From Desmodus rotundus (lineage: Eukaryota > Chordata > Mammalia > Chiroptera > Phyllostomidae), in assembly GCF_022682495.2 (NCBI RefSeq), contig NC_071398.1, forward strand, positions 15,320,934 to 15,384,933: 64,000 nt of DNA. The letters run 5' to 3'. Positions within the stretch are counted from its first letter, which is position 1. The number at the start of each line of letters is the position of its first letter. Below are positions 24,701 through 34,764 of the stretch, piece by piece. Below the pieces are notes generated by a model that had not been told where the DNA came from, did not search any database, and saw only the letters and a list, made by a program, of their open reading frames with translations. Made by a program: the position numbers and the translations under genes.

Positions 24701-27700
24701 CATATACACCTTCCATAAAAGTCTCACAAACCAATACTTGACCTTTATTTAAAAAAATGCTGACTGCTATCTTCTATTTTGTTTATATTCTTAACTTTTT
24801 TCTATTTTGTTATTTTAAATACTGATTTTAGCTTGCTGAATTGATTTCATAACTTGCTAATGGATTGAACTTTAGTTTAAATAATGTTCTTCTGTGACCG
24901 CGCCCCTTCCCCCCTCCCCAGCTTTTCCTGTGCATGTAGTTTTCTGGGCTCCTACCCTTAGACATTTTGATTCCGTGGTCTGAAGTAGAACCCAGGAATT
25001 TAGATTTTTATTTAAGTGTCCAGATAATTTTGATGTAGCCATAGACAGAAATTTGGAAACTACTAATAGAGCTAATTTAATAATAAAAACTAGTTTATTT
25101 AAAACTCAGTCTATCTTTTAAATCACTGAAAACCCTCACTATAACTTTCCAAATTATTGTACTTTTAATTAAAAAAAATCGGTTATTACCTCCTAAAGTT
25201 TCTTGACTCCAATATTCATATTATTTTGTAAAATGTGGGGAGCCATTTTATGCAGTGATTTACAGATAAAGGACAATTAAATTCCTCTTGATTCTGGAAA
25301 ATAAAAACCAAAACACACAGCCTGGGGCCCTGGCTGGTGTGGCTCAGTGGATGAGCACTGGCCTGTGAACTGAAAGGTCACTGGTTCAATTCCAATTGGG
25401 GCACATGCCTGGGTTGTGGACCAGGTGTCCCCAGTTAGGGGCTTACAAGAAGCAACCAATCAGTGTTTCTCTCCCTTTCTTTCTCCTTCCCTCCCCCTCT
25501 CTCTGAAAATAAATAAATAAAATCTTAAAAAAAAAACAACCCAGCCTGGGCATGTAGTGGATTAAATTACCCTCTGGTTTGTTCCATTCAGTAGTGATGT
25601 TGTCTTCTTTGACACAGACCAGTTTATGTCTGACTTGGAACACCAGCCGTCAGGTTCAGCAGAGAAATGGCCTAACCACAGTGAGCTCTCATGTCCACTT
25701 CCTTTCTGGAGAACCTAGAGGGTGAGTGTTGTTTGAAATGTGTCATTGTTTTTGTGCCCAAGTCTGGTATTTGCATGCTGTGGCCGGATTTGCATGTGCT
25801 GCAAAGGAGGGGTTCTACATGGGCACCTTCATGGTAGGCCCACTATTATCTTTGGAGCTACACTTTTGACTGTAAGACTCTGCTTTTTAAATCTAACTGT
25901 ACTCTGGCTCTCGCACTCATGTTTATAATTTTAGTCTGGGTTTGAATAAAAGGCAAATGTTTTATTGGATCTGTTAAACCAAAGCAGAGAGAGGTCCATC
26001 TATATGAGTTCTGTGGCTTGGTTGCTGAGTAAATTTGGTTGCTGCTCAGGTGTGTAAGTCTACTCATATCTGGTCAAGTATTCTGTTTTGATGTGAGGCA
26101 GTATGGAATGGAAATGAAGCAGGAAATTTTATCCATTTATCAGAGGTAGTCTGGATCTTCTACCTTTGAGTCTGCCCTGTAGGCCATGTTTGTACTCCTT
26201 GTAGGTCTTCTTGGCTCCATTTGCAAGGAATCCATAGAAATGGAGTCAGTGTTCGTGAGGGAGAGGCTGGGCCTTAACCTTCCCCCCCCACCAACCCACG
26301 TACACACACAGTCACACAGCTCCTTTCTTCAAAGACTAAAAACCACATAGAAAGTGTGTTTTAGAAATTAACAAGTGTACAAATTATAATTCTCCAAATG
26401 CCATTTGAATTTCATTTTAATGAATTTAGACTTGGACTTTTATCTTTAGGATACCAAATAGGCTACCAAAACCTTGGCTCCTAGAAAGCTGGGTGTACCA
26501 TTTTCATGTCATTCTTGTCTCTAATCATGAAAGGAATAAAAGTGGCAACTAAATTCCTGCATCTATAAAACCCTCAGAAGAGTTATAACCAGAAGTATTT
26601 AAATTAATTTCCTCATATTATGGTTCAGAAAATCAGTTGGAGAAAGATTAATTGCCTTAGTTACATCACAGCTGAACCAAGATTAAAACTTACTTTTTCC
26701 AGTGTTTACCCCATTGCTCTTCTTGTGGGTGAAGCAATGATCTTAGTGTTTATGTGGAGTGAAGGGATTAATGGGTAACTAAGGAATGAACAGGAGGTAA
26801 GAACACAGAAACGGCAGGCCGTATAGATAACTCCTTTACGATGTTAAGCAATGAAAGAAAAATTTAGATATAGAGTGTGATGTGAGGTCTAGGGTTTTTC
26901 TTTGCTTTCTTGCTTGTCTGAGATAGAGTTACCCATATTTAACCAGTGATGAGAATGGTCTAGGAGGGGTGGGGGGGTGGATTAATTAAGGAGATGGAAG
27001 GGTAAAGAAAATTGATGGACCAAGGTCTTGAAAGGCAAGCACATGGGATCCATCACAGAAGTGGTAAAATGAGTCGTGTGGATTTAGGATATATGGGTCT
27101 GGAACTCAGGTTTGGCTCCTAGAATAGATGTGGGAGTCAATAGTGTGTAGAAATGGACAAAATTATACAGAGACAATGTCAAAGTGGAGATATATAGAGA
27201 GAAAAATGACAGAATCTTCTGTTAATTAAAAAATTTTGAATCCCACATTTAACCCAAATTGAAGGGCTTTTTTTTTTTCCATATTTTAGTTTTTGCTGAT
27301 ACAAAAGTGTACATGCTGATACTTGAATATACTTTCAAGTACCTCTGTACTGTTTACTCAGCTGGAGATTTAATGTTTGTCTTTGTAGAATGTTGTGAGT
27401 TACAACCTTTTCTAGAGAAAAGATCTGTAGTGACACTGAGTATGGCTTCACACACGTTTTCTTAAACAGGAAGGACCCTTAAGAACAGGACTAATCACCC
27501 CCTTATCAGTTTTGGTGGGAAAAAAGTGTCATAATTTTTTTCTCAATATCAAAGCTAATGTTAAAAGTAAAGCTTCTGATCACTGTGCATAATATTTTCA
27601 GTCTGTCCTGTGGTTGGAAGCTGACTAGAGTTCAGGGTGAAATTTAAAGTAACTTTATTAAAAGCTTGGTACCATAGTATTCAAGCTAGTTATCTTGGTT

Positions 27701-30700
27701 CTTGCTTAAAATATGTAAATATTCTTTCTCTGTTACCTTTTTGGGTGGTGAGTTTTATTTTTGTCAGTAATATAAGCTAGGTTACTATGATGGAATTCCC
27801 AAAATCCAATGACCTAATAACCACATTGGAGGTTATTAATTTATACCTCATGGTAGGTAATTCAGAGATCAGGATTCCTTTCATTTCTTAGGTATTGTCA
27901 AAGCAAAGTCACCACTTCGAGTTTTAGCCCAAAGCAAGGGGTGGGGAAGGAAAGGAAAAGGCTTTCAAACAAGTTATGAGGAAGATGCACACATCACTTT
28001 TTGCTTATATTTCATTGGATAAAAGAGATTACATGGTCTTACCTAGCTATAAAGGGGAAGCCGGGAAATGTCTGTAGCCGAGTAGCCATGTGATGAGTTA
28101 AACTCAATTAACGGAGAAGAATGAATTAGAGCAGTTAGCAGCTGCCTTCTGAATTTTCAGGAACTTGTTTCTGTCTTAGCTTGTGAAGGCAAATTCATCA
28201 GATTTTGAGAAATGTAAATTAATTATTTATCTCATGCCATAAATAGATGAATCAAGTATTTCATGTATTTAGATGGTCTTCTGATAACTTATCAAATACC
28301 CTAAAAAGTAAATCTTAGCAAAACTATGCTATAGAGTAGCAAACTGAAAAGTAATACTAGATTTCTCATCCATTTAAAATTATTACTTCCAAATTTCCCA
28401 TTTCTTCAAGTGAAATTCAAAAAATTATCACACCTACATATGAGCCTTAATTTTATAAAGTATAACATCTCCATGAAGGGAGATGGGAAGGGAAGAAAAA
28501 TTTGCCAAACTTTAAATGTTCATTGCAACTTCAAGATGAACTACCATATATAAATGGAGTCTAATTATGCCCCAAATTCCTTTATAAAAATGCTCAAGAT
28601 GCTAAGTTGCTAGTTATAAAGGCCCTTGGGACTTTTGTGTATATGACAGTGTGCATCCTTCTGGGTTACCCTGCTCTTCTTCGCCTGATGGTGAGGCTTC
28701 ATACCATACCACACTTGTCAGCTCTGATGAATCCTTAAGCATTGGAAGTAGCTCTGAATTAGGGGTCTGTCATTACTCAAATACCTCATTCTTGTGTGTA
28801 GAAATTGCTTTCCAGTGGACTGCTTATTTGAACATTTCCTGAATGAAAAACCTTTTTTTCCTACAGCAAATATTGCTGTTGTGGTGGCACAAGCCACGCA
28901 GGTGTTGGGGTAGTGGGAGTTGCGGATGGTGGCTGCCACAAGCGGGCCAAATGCTGTGACCTACATAAACTGTTAGCACGGGTGTTGAGGGTTGTTGACT
29001 CTTGTTCTAGGCTTTTAATTCACTTTACTCTTTAAAGGGAGAAATGGCAATATTGTATAGTAGGGGCATAAACAGATGTTTATGTTCCTAAATTGGTAAA
29101 AATAAATAAATAAATGACCTCACATACTTTGTGGACTAGGGTTTAAACAAATCAATAAATAAATCAATAAACTTGTGTGTATATAAGTATATTCAAAAGG
29201 AAGTGAAAAATGAAACTGCAAGCACTAGTATTTTTTAAGAAATGACTTGTGTTAAAACTATTAAGATTGCTAATGATTTATAGTATAATTTATGTTATTG
29301 ATTTATTTACCAGGAGTAATTTTGACTTGCTTAAATTGACACTCAGACTTTAGCTGGAGGTGGTAACCTGAGCCAAGAGCCCCCAGCCTAAGGGAGAAGT
29401 GAGGGTTGAAGGAGAGCGGTAGACTTACCTACCACACTGAACTCTAAATCAAGTTACTGCTAAAGGACAGTAAAAGGCCTGCTTTGTTACAGTTCTGACA
29501 CCCTGTCCTAAAATTCATACGCTTTATTCACCTGTAGTGATTATTTGAGAATAGTTTTTGTTGTTTTTTCCAAGTCCCCAAATTATATTAAAAATTCAAT
29601 TGGCAAGTAATTTTACTCAGCACTTAATATGTATCGAGCACTAGGATTCAGTGGAGAACAAAGATAAACAAGGCAGGTCCCTGCCCTACAGGAATTTAAA
29701 TCCACTAGCTGTTGTACATTAATATTAATATGAATTAAAGTATATCTGAGTATAGTCAGCTTGAGTGCTTTTTGTGGAAAATCTTGGCTTTATTGTAGTC
29801 TTAAAATCCTAAACTATTGGTGTGTCCTCTTTGGGGTATGGCCACTCAAATCTCCTTTTTGAGTGAATTATCTTTCTTCTAAACGCTAACAGTCCTCATG
29901 AGACTTGGAACCAGGGGAGCAGTGGGCAGGGACAGCTTGTCCTGCGTTAACCCTATGAACCTGTCTCCAAGGCCCCCTTTACTCTGACTTTCCAGTGGGT
30001 AGACAGCAGCCCTGCCTAGGCTCATTCCTTTGCTTCTTCTGTCCTAGACCCTTCCTTGTTTCACTGTCCCCAGCTTTAATAATTAATAAATGTACTCTCA
30101 AAAAAAAAAATCCTAAACTGTCAAGAACTTTCCAGATGTCTTCAGCTAAGTGAGGTTAGGCACACTGGGCAAAAAACCCAAAACAAAACAAAACAGAATT
30201 TTGGTAAGGGGGAGCAGAAGTAACACAGCTTCAATCAGGCTTTTGCTTAAGTGACAATACTTGGCTACTTCAGAAAACGATGGGTTCATACTTATCAAAG
30301 TATATTTGATAAGTGGTAGATAATGCTTGATATAGACCCTCATCCTCAAGAAAATATAAGAATTGACTTTCTCATACAAACACAGGAAAAGCATGGCTGG
30401 TATGACTCAGTGGATTGAGTGCTGGCCTGTGAACCAAAAGGTCACTTGTTCGATTCCCAGTGAGGGCACATGCCTGGGCAATGGGCCAGGTCCCCAGTTG
30501 GGGGCATGGGAGAGGCAATTGATTGATGTGTTTGATGCATCTCTTGCACATCAGTGTTTCTCTTTCTCCCTCCCTTCCCCTCTCCCTAAAAATAAAGTAA
30601 ATAAAATCTTTAAAAAATAAAGAAAACACTCATTCTCAAAATACTTCTCAGTAACATATATTTTTTTAAAAAAACAACACGGGAAAACAATCATGTGGTT

Positions 30701-33700
30701 TTTGGTGACAATAAAGCGCCATTTCTAATCACTCTGTAGTTTTAAAACTTGAACAGTGAGCTAAGAATTAAGAAAGGTATGTTGCATGGCTGCCTGGACC
30801 ATCTCTGAAATTACCATCTTTGGAAGGGATAAGTGATAGGAGAAGGTGACTTGAATGTGAGCTGGGTACTTTTCTATTTGGCTTTTTTGCCACTGCTGTG
30901 AAACCTGTCTAAAATAGACACTGTCAAAATCCAAATCAGATGTCCTGTGTTAGTCTCAATAACATTCTCTGGTCCCCTTCCTATCCTAGCACCTAATGAA
31001 CTTGCAGTATACTATTTCCAAATAGCTTCCAAGTAATTATATCAAATTAGGATCCATTTATTCAGCCATCAGAAATTGATGTTTTCTCAGTAATCAGGCC
31101 CTTTCCCTTCCGGAGCTCACAACCTGTTTGAGAGACAGATCGTGACGCCTACTGATAATCTAATAAGATGAGTAATGTTAGAGGCTGTGCACAATTACCA
31201 TGGGCCATCCTTGTGCTCCTTCTTAGCATGAGGCTAGCCCATAGATCCACTGAGAGTCCACACTGAAAACACAGTTTCTTACTTATTCTGTGGTTTGGAA
31301 TAACAGAGATGCCAAGGGCTGCCTTGATTATTTATGTCCCCTTTATATTCTCACTATATAATATATGAGGTTTTAACAACAACAACAAAAACCTCCATTA
31401 TACCTAGGAGGAAACTGAAGACAAAATGTGTTGTCCTGCAAAGCATCCTTGTAATTTTTCATGTACATAGAAACTATTACGTTCTATAACTGTGAGTTAT
31501 TTCTAGCAGTCAGGAGTATGTTTAGATTAATTCCATCTTTCTTTGCAAACTGCCACGAATAGTCGATAAATCCTAGTCTGGAAGATTTACTTAAAAAGCT
31601 TCCTCCCTCCAACAAAGACTTCAGTAGGTCTGTACCAGTGATCTTCCAAGATTGGTCTCGGAGGGAGAAGGGTATAAGGGGAATAAATGGTAATGGAAAA
31701 AATACAATGATTAAATCAAAAAATAAATTTAAAAAAAGGAAAAAGAATTGGTCTTAATCAGTGATTATTAGCTCATCAACACTGATAAATCATTCTTTTG
31801 TAATTAGATTTCTTTAGCTTCTAGCCCCTACTTCTTCACCATTCTACATTAAATATTAACCACAGTCAAACCAAATTTTCCTCCTCCATTTCTTTGCCCT
31901 TCTGAGTGCTACCACTGAAAAATTTGTTGTTCAGCCCTGGCTGGTGTGGCTCAGTGATTGAGCACTGGCCCGCAAGCCAAAAGGTCGCTGGTTCGATTCC
32001 TGGTTAGGGCACATGCATGCAGAAGGCAAGTGATTGATGTTTCTCTCACATGTTTCTCTCCCTCTTTTTCTCCCTTCACCCTCTCTCTAAAAAATAAGTA
32101 AATATTTTTTGAAAAGTAAAAAAAAATTGTCATTGACATAAACCATGGACTTCTACACTTGAAAGAGATTTTATTACTTTAACACCATAATTGTATAAAG
32201 AAATGGAGTCTCATATATGGGAAGTAACTTGTCCAAGAACACACGTGGAGTTAGTGGCAGAGCATGTTTCCAAATCATACCTAATTTCTAGCCTACTCCT
32301 CTTTGTGGTTTCTTTTGTGATATCTTTGTAAGATATGTACTGTTACATATGTGATTTCCCAGGTCCTATTTTCTTACCAGGGCACAGTGCTACTCCTGCT
32401 CATTATTTTCAGCTTCTGCTCTTTGGTGAAATTATAAAACTTCTCCCATTCTTCCAGATCTCTAGCGTGAAGATACCTGAATCTCATTGCTCTGACCATT
32501 CACTGTAGTCCCTTGCCCACAGGATTTTCCATTTGGATGTTCTAATTTCCTATTCCAGACCTAACCTTCCTACCACCTTCTTCCTCTTAAATTCTTCCTC
32601 AGCACCATTTTTTCTACACTCCAAACCTTGGGGGCGGTGATGAATCTTCCCACTCTCTCTTCTTCCCATCACCACACTACACTCATTCTCCCTTTCCCAG
32701 TCTCACGTTTGCCCAGGTCCTTTGTGTTTTCTTTGTCTAAATGATTTCCCTGCTTCTCTAGTCTTTTGACCTCCAAGAAGTGACAAGTGTTTCGACACCA
32801 ACTCAACCATTTACTAAGCAAATTATGTGAACTGTCAAAGACTCAGCTGGTATGTAAAGTGAGGTAGTAGTGATCTTAAAATGTTGTGAAGATGAATTGA
32901 AATAAGATGCAAAATTTCAATTGTGAAGTTTAACCCATACATGCTCAGTAAATATTTGCGGGATTAAATGTTAGTTCCCCTTTCCTTACAACTATGAGTA
33001 TGAATTTGAATTTTTTATTTACCTAAACTATAAAATAATTAGGCATTAATACTTAAAGATCTTTAAAAATGATTGTCAGTATCTCCTTTGCTACATGATT
33101 GTGTCAAATCCTAAGTATAGAATTTTTTTTGTCTTGCTCTATTTTTGACAGAAGTCTCTAAAGTATATAATTCAGTGGTTTTAGTATATTCACATAGTTG
33201 TGCAACCACCACCACTGTGTAATTTTAGAATATTGTCTCATTTAGTATTTTTTCCTTGTACTGACCTTATAAACTCTTAATTAAATAATGTTGATAGTAT
33301 CTTTATTTTTTTGTTGACTGAGCTTTTATTTCCCTATTGTATTTAGGACATTTTTGTTATTCTAAAAAGAAATTCCATGTACATTAGCAGTCACTCCCAT
33401 TAACTGCTGACAACCACCTGTCTTTTTTGTCTGTATGCTAGCCATTTCTACAAATGGAATTGAACGATTGATGGCCTTTTGTGTCTGACTCCTTTCACTT
33501 AGCATAATGTTTTCAAGGTTCATCCATGTTGTAGCATGTATTAGAACTTCATTCCTTTTTACAGCCGAGTGATATTTTGTCGTTATGGATTGGCCACATT
33601 TTCTTTATCTGGTCATCACTTTGCAGACATTTGAGCATCCATTGGGGCTACTATGAATATTTGAGTGCAAGTTTTTATGTGGATATATGTTTTCAGTTCT

Positions 33701-34764
33701 TTATATGCCTAGGAGTGGAATTAGTATAGAATCTTTAGTTGATAAGGCAAAGAATTTTCACTTCAAAGCAGAGTTCTCATGGTGAGAAAACTAAAGGTTC
33801 TTTTGTGGGTTTTTTTTTTTAAGATTTTATTTATTTATTTTTAGACAGAGGGGAAGGGAAGGAGAAAGAGAGGGAGAGAAACATCAGTGTGTGGTTGCCT
33901 TTCACACACTCGTCACTGTGGACCCGGCCCACAACCCAGGCATGTGCCCTGACCGGGAACCGAACCAGTGACCCCCTGGTTCGCAGGCTGCGCTCAATCC
34001 ACTGAGCTATACCAACCAGGGCCTCAAGGTTCTTAAGTAGGGTGTTCCCTTCTATATTGGTTCCATAATATTGAAATTCTTTGCACTGGACCTCACAGAG
34101 CATTGTGTTCCCAGTCATGGAAACCAACAGAAAAGCAAGAGCCTGCAATCAGAAAGGATCAGAAACAACACAAATGCCTCCATATAATTAAAGGATGCTT
34201 TCATTAGCATAGGGTAACAAAATAACCCCCAAATATCAGTGGTTTACTCTCACCAAAGCATTTATTTCATTCACTTAAATACGAGGTGTACTGCAAGATC
34301 AGAAAGGAAAACTCTTCTACAGGTATGCAAATTAAGGAAAAGTTAGATTAATGTGAACACATTTCAAAAGTATCCAATCCTGTGCTCTAGAGCATGGGTC
34401 TTTAGAGTGAGAGTGACCCTCTTCCCAACCCAAACTGAACTGAAAGGGAGAAAAGAGGGTTCTGGAAAAGCTTATGGAGTATTTCCATTCAACTCCGGAG
34501 CAGGTTTCAGACACTGCTTTTACCTTCAGAGGAAGCCATGGCAAAGGGAAAAAATGTCTTTGAGGTAGACTTGGCATTGAGCATCATATGATCAGTCCTA
34601 CAGAGGTCACTAATCACTTTCCCTTTTTTCTTTTTCCAGTGAACGAGATCATTGGAAGAGACATGTCCCAGGTTTCTGTTTCCCAAGGAACAGGGGTGAG
34701 CAGGCAGGCTCCCCTCCCTGGTCCTGATTCCCTGGATTTAGGAAGATCTCTTGACGGGCTCTGA
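3742..34764 (+). CDS. NFATC3: NFATC3, 3' part of the gene (four coding exons, partial)
   Basis: This is the C-terminal half of a nuclear factor of activated T-cells, a transcription factor that moves to the nucleus after calcineurin dephosphorylation. The visible coding exons are 3742-3797, 4994-5120, 10183-11190 and 34640-34764. All have AG/GT borders, and their phases (2+54; 126+1; 2+1005+1; 2+123) join without a frame break. They encode the end of the Rel-homology/IPT region, including WEVEGKII and [17 protein letters not shown], then a Ser/Pro/Gln-rich transactivation region with an IKPEPE SUMOylation-type motif, and the conserved [10 protein letters not shown] tail. The serine- and proline-rich large exon matches NFATC3 rather than NFATC1, C2 or C4. 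The regulatory N-terminus and first RHR exons lie upstream of the window. No inactivating change is seen. It converges with ESRP2. Confidence 0.95.
4492..4669. mobile_element. Palindromic MITE (hAT-like non-autonomous DNA transposon)
   Basis: Two arms of about 63 bp (4492-4554 and 4607-4669) are near-perfect inverted repeats around a 52-bp centre. The outer ends read GGGGGTGTC and GACACCCCTG. The CAGGGGTG-type terminus suggests the hAT superfamily. The family name is not certain, and no clear 8-bp target duplication survives. Confidence 0.65.
4994..5120 (+). CDS. NFATC3: NFATC3 exon, end of Rel-homology region
   Basis: The 127-bp exon follows ctccttag and ends before gtatga. It starts [15 protein letters not shown] and ends [11 protein letters not shown] plus one base. 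It completes the IPT fold. The basic KRKK run is at the position of the second NFAT nuclear-localisation signal. Longer ORFs overlapping the flanks read into intron and are not part of the gene. Confidence 0.94.
5675..5708. repeat. (TG)n microsatellite
   Basis: About ten TG units from 5677, then a TGAG-interrupted tail. Antisense translation gives a spurious THTHTH run. Confidence 0.9.
5741..5932 (+). mobile_element. Bat Ves-type SINE
   Basis: tRNA-derived head GCCCTGGTTAATGTGCTCAG, B-box-like GTTGGATTCC, CT-rich middle and (AAATA)n tail. Somewhat diverged, and about 20 bases are missing in the central region. Confidence 0.85.
7735..7835 (+). mobile_element. MIR fragment
   Basis: Diverged core ending TAACCTGTCTATAAAATGAG, the standard MIR 'CTGTAAAATGGGGATAA' motif. 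Confidence 0.5.
8647..8885 (+). mobile_element. Bat SINE, divergent subfamily with ATCCTCAGGTGAGGAT tail
   Basis: Head ACCCTGACCAGGTGGCTTAG, B-box-like GGGTTCAATTCC, and a distinctive tail with CCTCAGGTGAGGAT before the A-run. A related tail (CTCCTTGGGTGAG) occurs in the copy at 47034. Confidence 0.8.
9345..9457. mobile_element. Tigger/pogo-type MITE
   Basis: 113-bp element with inverted termini CAGTCGACTCTCCCCATCCG and (right end) GTTGTTCAAGGGTCAACTG, flanked by TA on both sides (9343-9344, 9458-9459). This is the target site of Tc1/mariner-pogo elements. Confidence 0.75.
10115..10137. repeat. (TTTA)n microsatellite
   Basis: Five to six TTTA units 45 bp upstream of the NFATC3 large-exon acceptor. 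Confidence 0.85.
10183..11190 (+). CDS. NFATC3: NFATC3 large C-terminal transactivation exon
   Basis: The 1008-bp exon begins after a long pyrimidine tract and AG (10181-10182) and ends at GATGATG|gtaagt. It encodes about 336 residues rich in Ser, Pro, Gln and His, typical of the NFATC3 C-terminal activation region. Repeated SPQLQPM/SPQLQSI-like stretches occur near its middle, and IKPEPEEQQ near its end fits the SUMO consensus (hydrophobic-Lys-x-Glu). It is open throughout. The open frame runs past the donor to a stop at 11220-11222, so only intron retention would add the extra residues. The predicted start codon inside this exon is irrelevant because the frame enters by splicing. Confidence 0.96.
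11812..12023 (-). mobile_element. Bat Ves-type SINE
   Basis: Antisense copy running from a T-rich A-tail complement to CTGAGCCACGCCAGCCAGG at the right. Confidence 0.88.
12820..13130 (-). mobile_element. MIR split by a SINE
   Basis: MIR-like antisense sequence left of 12864 and right of 13044 (GAACGTCACACAACTGATGA, GCAGAGCTGAGACT), interrupted by the insertion at 12877-13043. Confidence 0.5.
12877..13043 (-). mobile_element. tRNA-derived SINE (older, shorter subfamily)
   Basis: Antisense copy ending GAGCTACCTGGCCAGGGC, with ACCAGGGATCGAACCTGCAA as the B-box complement. The flanks AGATAGTGACTTTAAA (12864-12879) and AGATAGTGACTTTT (13044-13057) are target-site duplications. Confidence 0.82.
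13237..13441 (+). mobile_element. Bat Ves-type SINE with target duplication
   Basis: Full-length copy with (AAATA)n tail. AATTCCTAGAGATTA repeats on both sides (13222-13236 and about 13442-13456). Confidence 0.9.
15485..15615 (-). mobile_element. MIR fragment
   Basis: Diverged antisense MIR-like sequence containing CAGTTTCCTCATTTTATAAA and a degenerate AGGGTAACACACTGAGTTAG. Confidence 0.4.
17865..18050 (-). mobile_element. MIR
   Basis: Antisense MIR, from GAGCACTGTGCTAGGTATTT through GGCATTTGAATCCAGGTCTG. Confidence 0.6.
18243..18443 (-). mobile_element. Bat Ves-type SINE with target duplication
   Basis: Antisense copy. The flanks GGACAAAAATATTTTA (18227-18242) and GGACAAAACTATTTTA (18444-18459) are 16-bp duplications with one mismatch. 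Confidence 0.92.
18734..18960 (+). mobile_element. Bat Ves-type SINE, first of a tandem pair
   Basis: Full-length copy directly after AAGCATCTGTAG (18722-18733). It ends in an A-rich tail just before the second copy of that 12-mer (18961-18972). Confidence 0.92.
18973..19190 (+). mobile_element. Bat Ves-type SINE, second of a tandem pair
   Basis: Second copy in the same orientation, between the second (18961-18972) and third (19191-19202) AAGCATCTGTAG. It differs from its neighbour at many bases, so it is not a recent duplication. Confidence 0.92.
19455..19640 (-). mobile_element. Bat Ves-type SINE
   Basis: Antisense copy. The flanks AATCTTGAAAATTTCCTT (from 19437) and AATCTTGGAAATTTTCTT (from 19640) look like a diverged target duplication. 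Confidence 0.87.
19660..20975 (-). mobile_element. Older L1, 3' part (antisense to NFATC3)
   Basis: Antisense L1 3' sequence. The minus frame at 20423-20659 reads [20 protein letters not shown] and [12 protein letters not shown], matching the C-terminal half of L1 ORF2 with stops. It is interrupted by a younger L1 and resumes at about 23306. Confidence 0.75.
20976..23305 (-). mobile_element. Younger L1 inserted in the older L1 (5'-truncated)
   Basis: It begins with a poly(T) (tail complement) near 20985. The ORF2 C-terminus is seen in the minus frame at 21479-21676 ([20 protein letters not shown]), with [24 protein letters not shown] upstream (22375-22450). It is broken by a SINE at 22520-22733 and by many stops, so it is not active. 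Confidence 0.72.
22520..22733 (+). mobile_element. Bat Ves-type SINE inside the L1
   Basis: Full-length plus-strand copy, TCCCTGGCTGGTGTGGCCCAG to the (AAATA)n/T tail. It interrupts L1 ORF2. Confidence 0.9.
23306..23930 (-). mobile_element. Older L1, reverse-transcriptase part
   Basis: The minus frame at 23317-23580 reads [17 protein letters not shown] and [17 protein letters not shown], the RT-domain region of ORF2 with the FADD-box area lost. It repeats a region already present in the younger L1 near 23150-23220, which shows the nesting. Confidence 0.72.
25327..25538 (+). mobile_element. Bat Ves-type SINE
   Basis: GCCCTGGCTGGTGTGGCTCAG head and (AAATA)n-A10 tail. AGCCTGGG occurs on both sides (25319-25326 and about 25543-25550), which fits a short target duplication. 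Confidence 0.92.
29803..30119 (+). mobile_element. Unassigned retrosequence with poly(A) tail and perfect 13-bp target duplication
   Basis: AAAATCCTAAACT occurs at 29803-29815 and 30107-30119. Between them lies about 290 bp ending in AATTAATAAATGTACTCTC and a pure A-run, which are the marks of an L1-mobilised polyadenylated transcript. The body does not match the bat SINE, L1 or any mRNA I recognise. It could be a fragment of an LTR-driven transcript or a non-coding RNA. Confidence 0.7.
30391..30621 (+). mobile_element. Bat Ves-type SINE with internal insertion
   Basis: Full-length copy with the head changed to GCATGGCTGGTATGACTCAG, plus about 20 extra bases (GTGTTTGATGCATCTCTTGC area) compared with its relatives. 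Confidence 0.88.
31659..31743 (+). mobile_element. Very short L1 3' end insertion
   Basis: 85 bp with AGGGTATAAGGGGAATAAAT and GGTAATGGAAAAAATACAAT, which resemble the extreme 3' end of bat L1, then an A-rich tail. The flanks AGATTGGTCT (31649-31658) and AGAATTGGTCT (31744-31754) act as a target duplication. Confidence 0.6.
31934..32126 (+). mobile_element. Bat Ves-type SINE, internally deleted
   Basis: Head GCCCTGGCTGGTGTGGCTCAG and B-box GGTTCGATTCC are intact. About 30 bases of the middle are missing. Confidence 0.9.
32165..32290 (-). mobile_element. MIR fragment
   Basis: Antisense MIR with GGAAGTAACTTGTCCAAGAA and GTGGCAGAGC. Confidence 0.55.
32795..32965 (+). mobile_element. MIR fragment
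   Basis: Diverged sense MIR ending TGCTCAGTAAATATTTG, preceded by a degenerate GTAAAGTGAGGTAGTAGTGA. Confidence 0.45.
33150..33790 (-). mobile_element. L1 3'UTR fragment (antisense)
   Basis: Characteristic antisense L1 3' sequence: GGCCTTTTGTGTCTGACTCC, CACTTAGCATAATGTTTTCA, GTTCATCCATGTTGTAGCAT. Confidence 0.7.
33803..34022 (-). mobile_element. Bat Ves-type SINE with target duplication
   Basis: Antisense copy. The flanks CTAAAGGTTCTT (33791-33802) and CTCAAGGTTCTT (34023-34034) differ by one base. Confidence 0.92.
34640..34764 (+). CDS. NFATC3: NFATC3 last coding exon
   Basis: The exon follows ctttttccag and completes the Val codon begun at 11190. It encodes [15 protein letters not shown] and ends with [11 protein letters not shown] and TGA at 34762-34764. 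The sequence matches the long NFATC3 C-terminus. It has 2 + 123 bases, in frame with the upstream exon across a 23.4-kb intron. Confidence 0.95.

Larger units (their letters stand above)
11191..34639. other. NFATC3 23.4-kb last intron
   Basis: It holds about 12 bat SINEs on both strands, a nested pair of antisense L1s (19.66-23.93 kb), a further antisense L1 3' region (33.15-33.79 kb), a tiny sense L1 3' end (31.66-31.74 kb), an unassigned retrosequence (29.80-30.12 kb) and several MIR pieces. No internal coding exon was recognised. Stretches 14-17.8 kb, 24-25.3 kb and 25.6-29.7 kb are mostly without recognisable young repeats. I see no gene there. Confidence 0.65.

Noticed and set aside
24890..24925. 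C-rich stretch considered as an L1 3'UTR or regulatory element
   Set aside because: Too short and without flanking L1 motifs or a tail.
28651..28939. Overlapping ORFs considered as a transposase remnant
   Set aside because: No recognisable motif, and neither strand continues into a known element.
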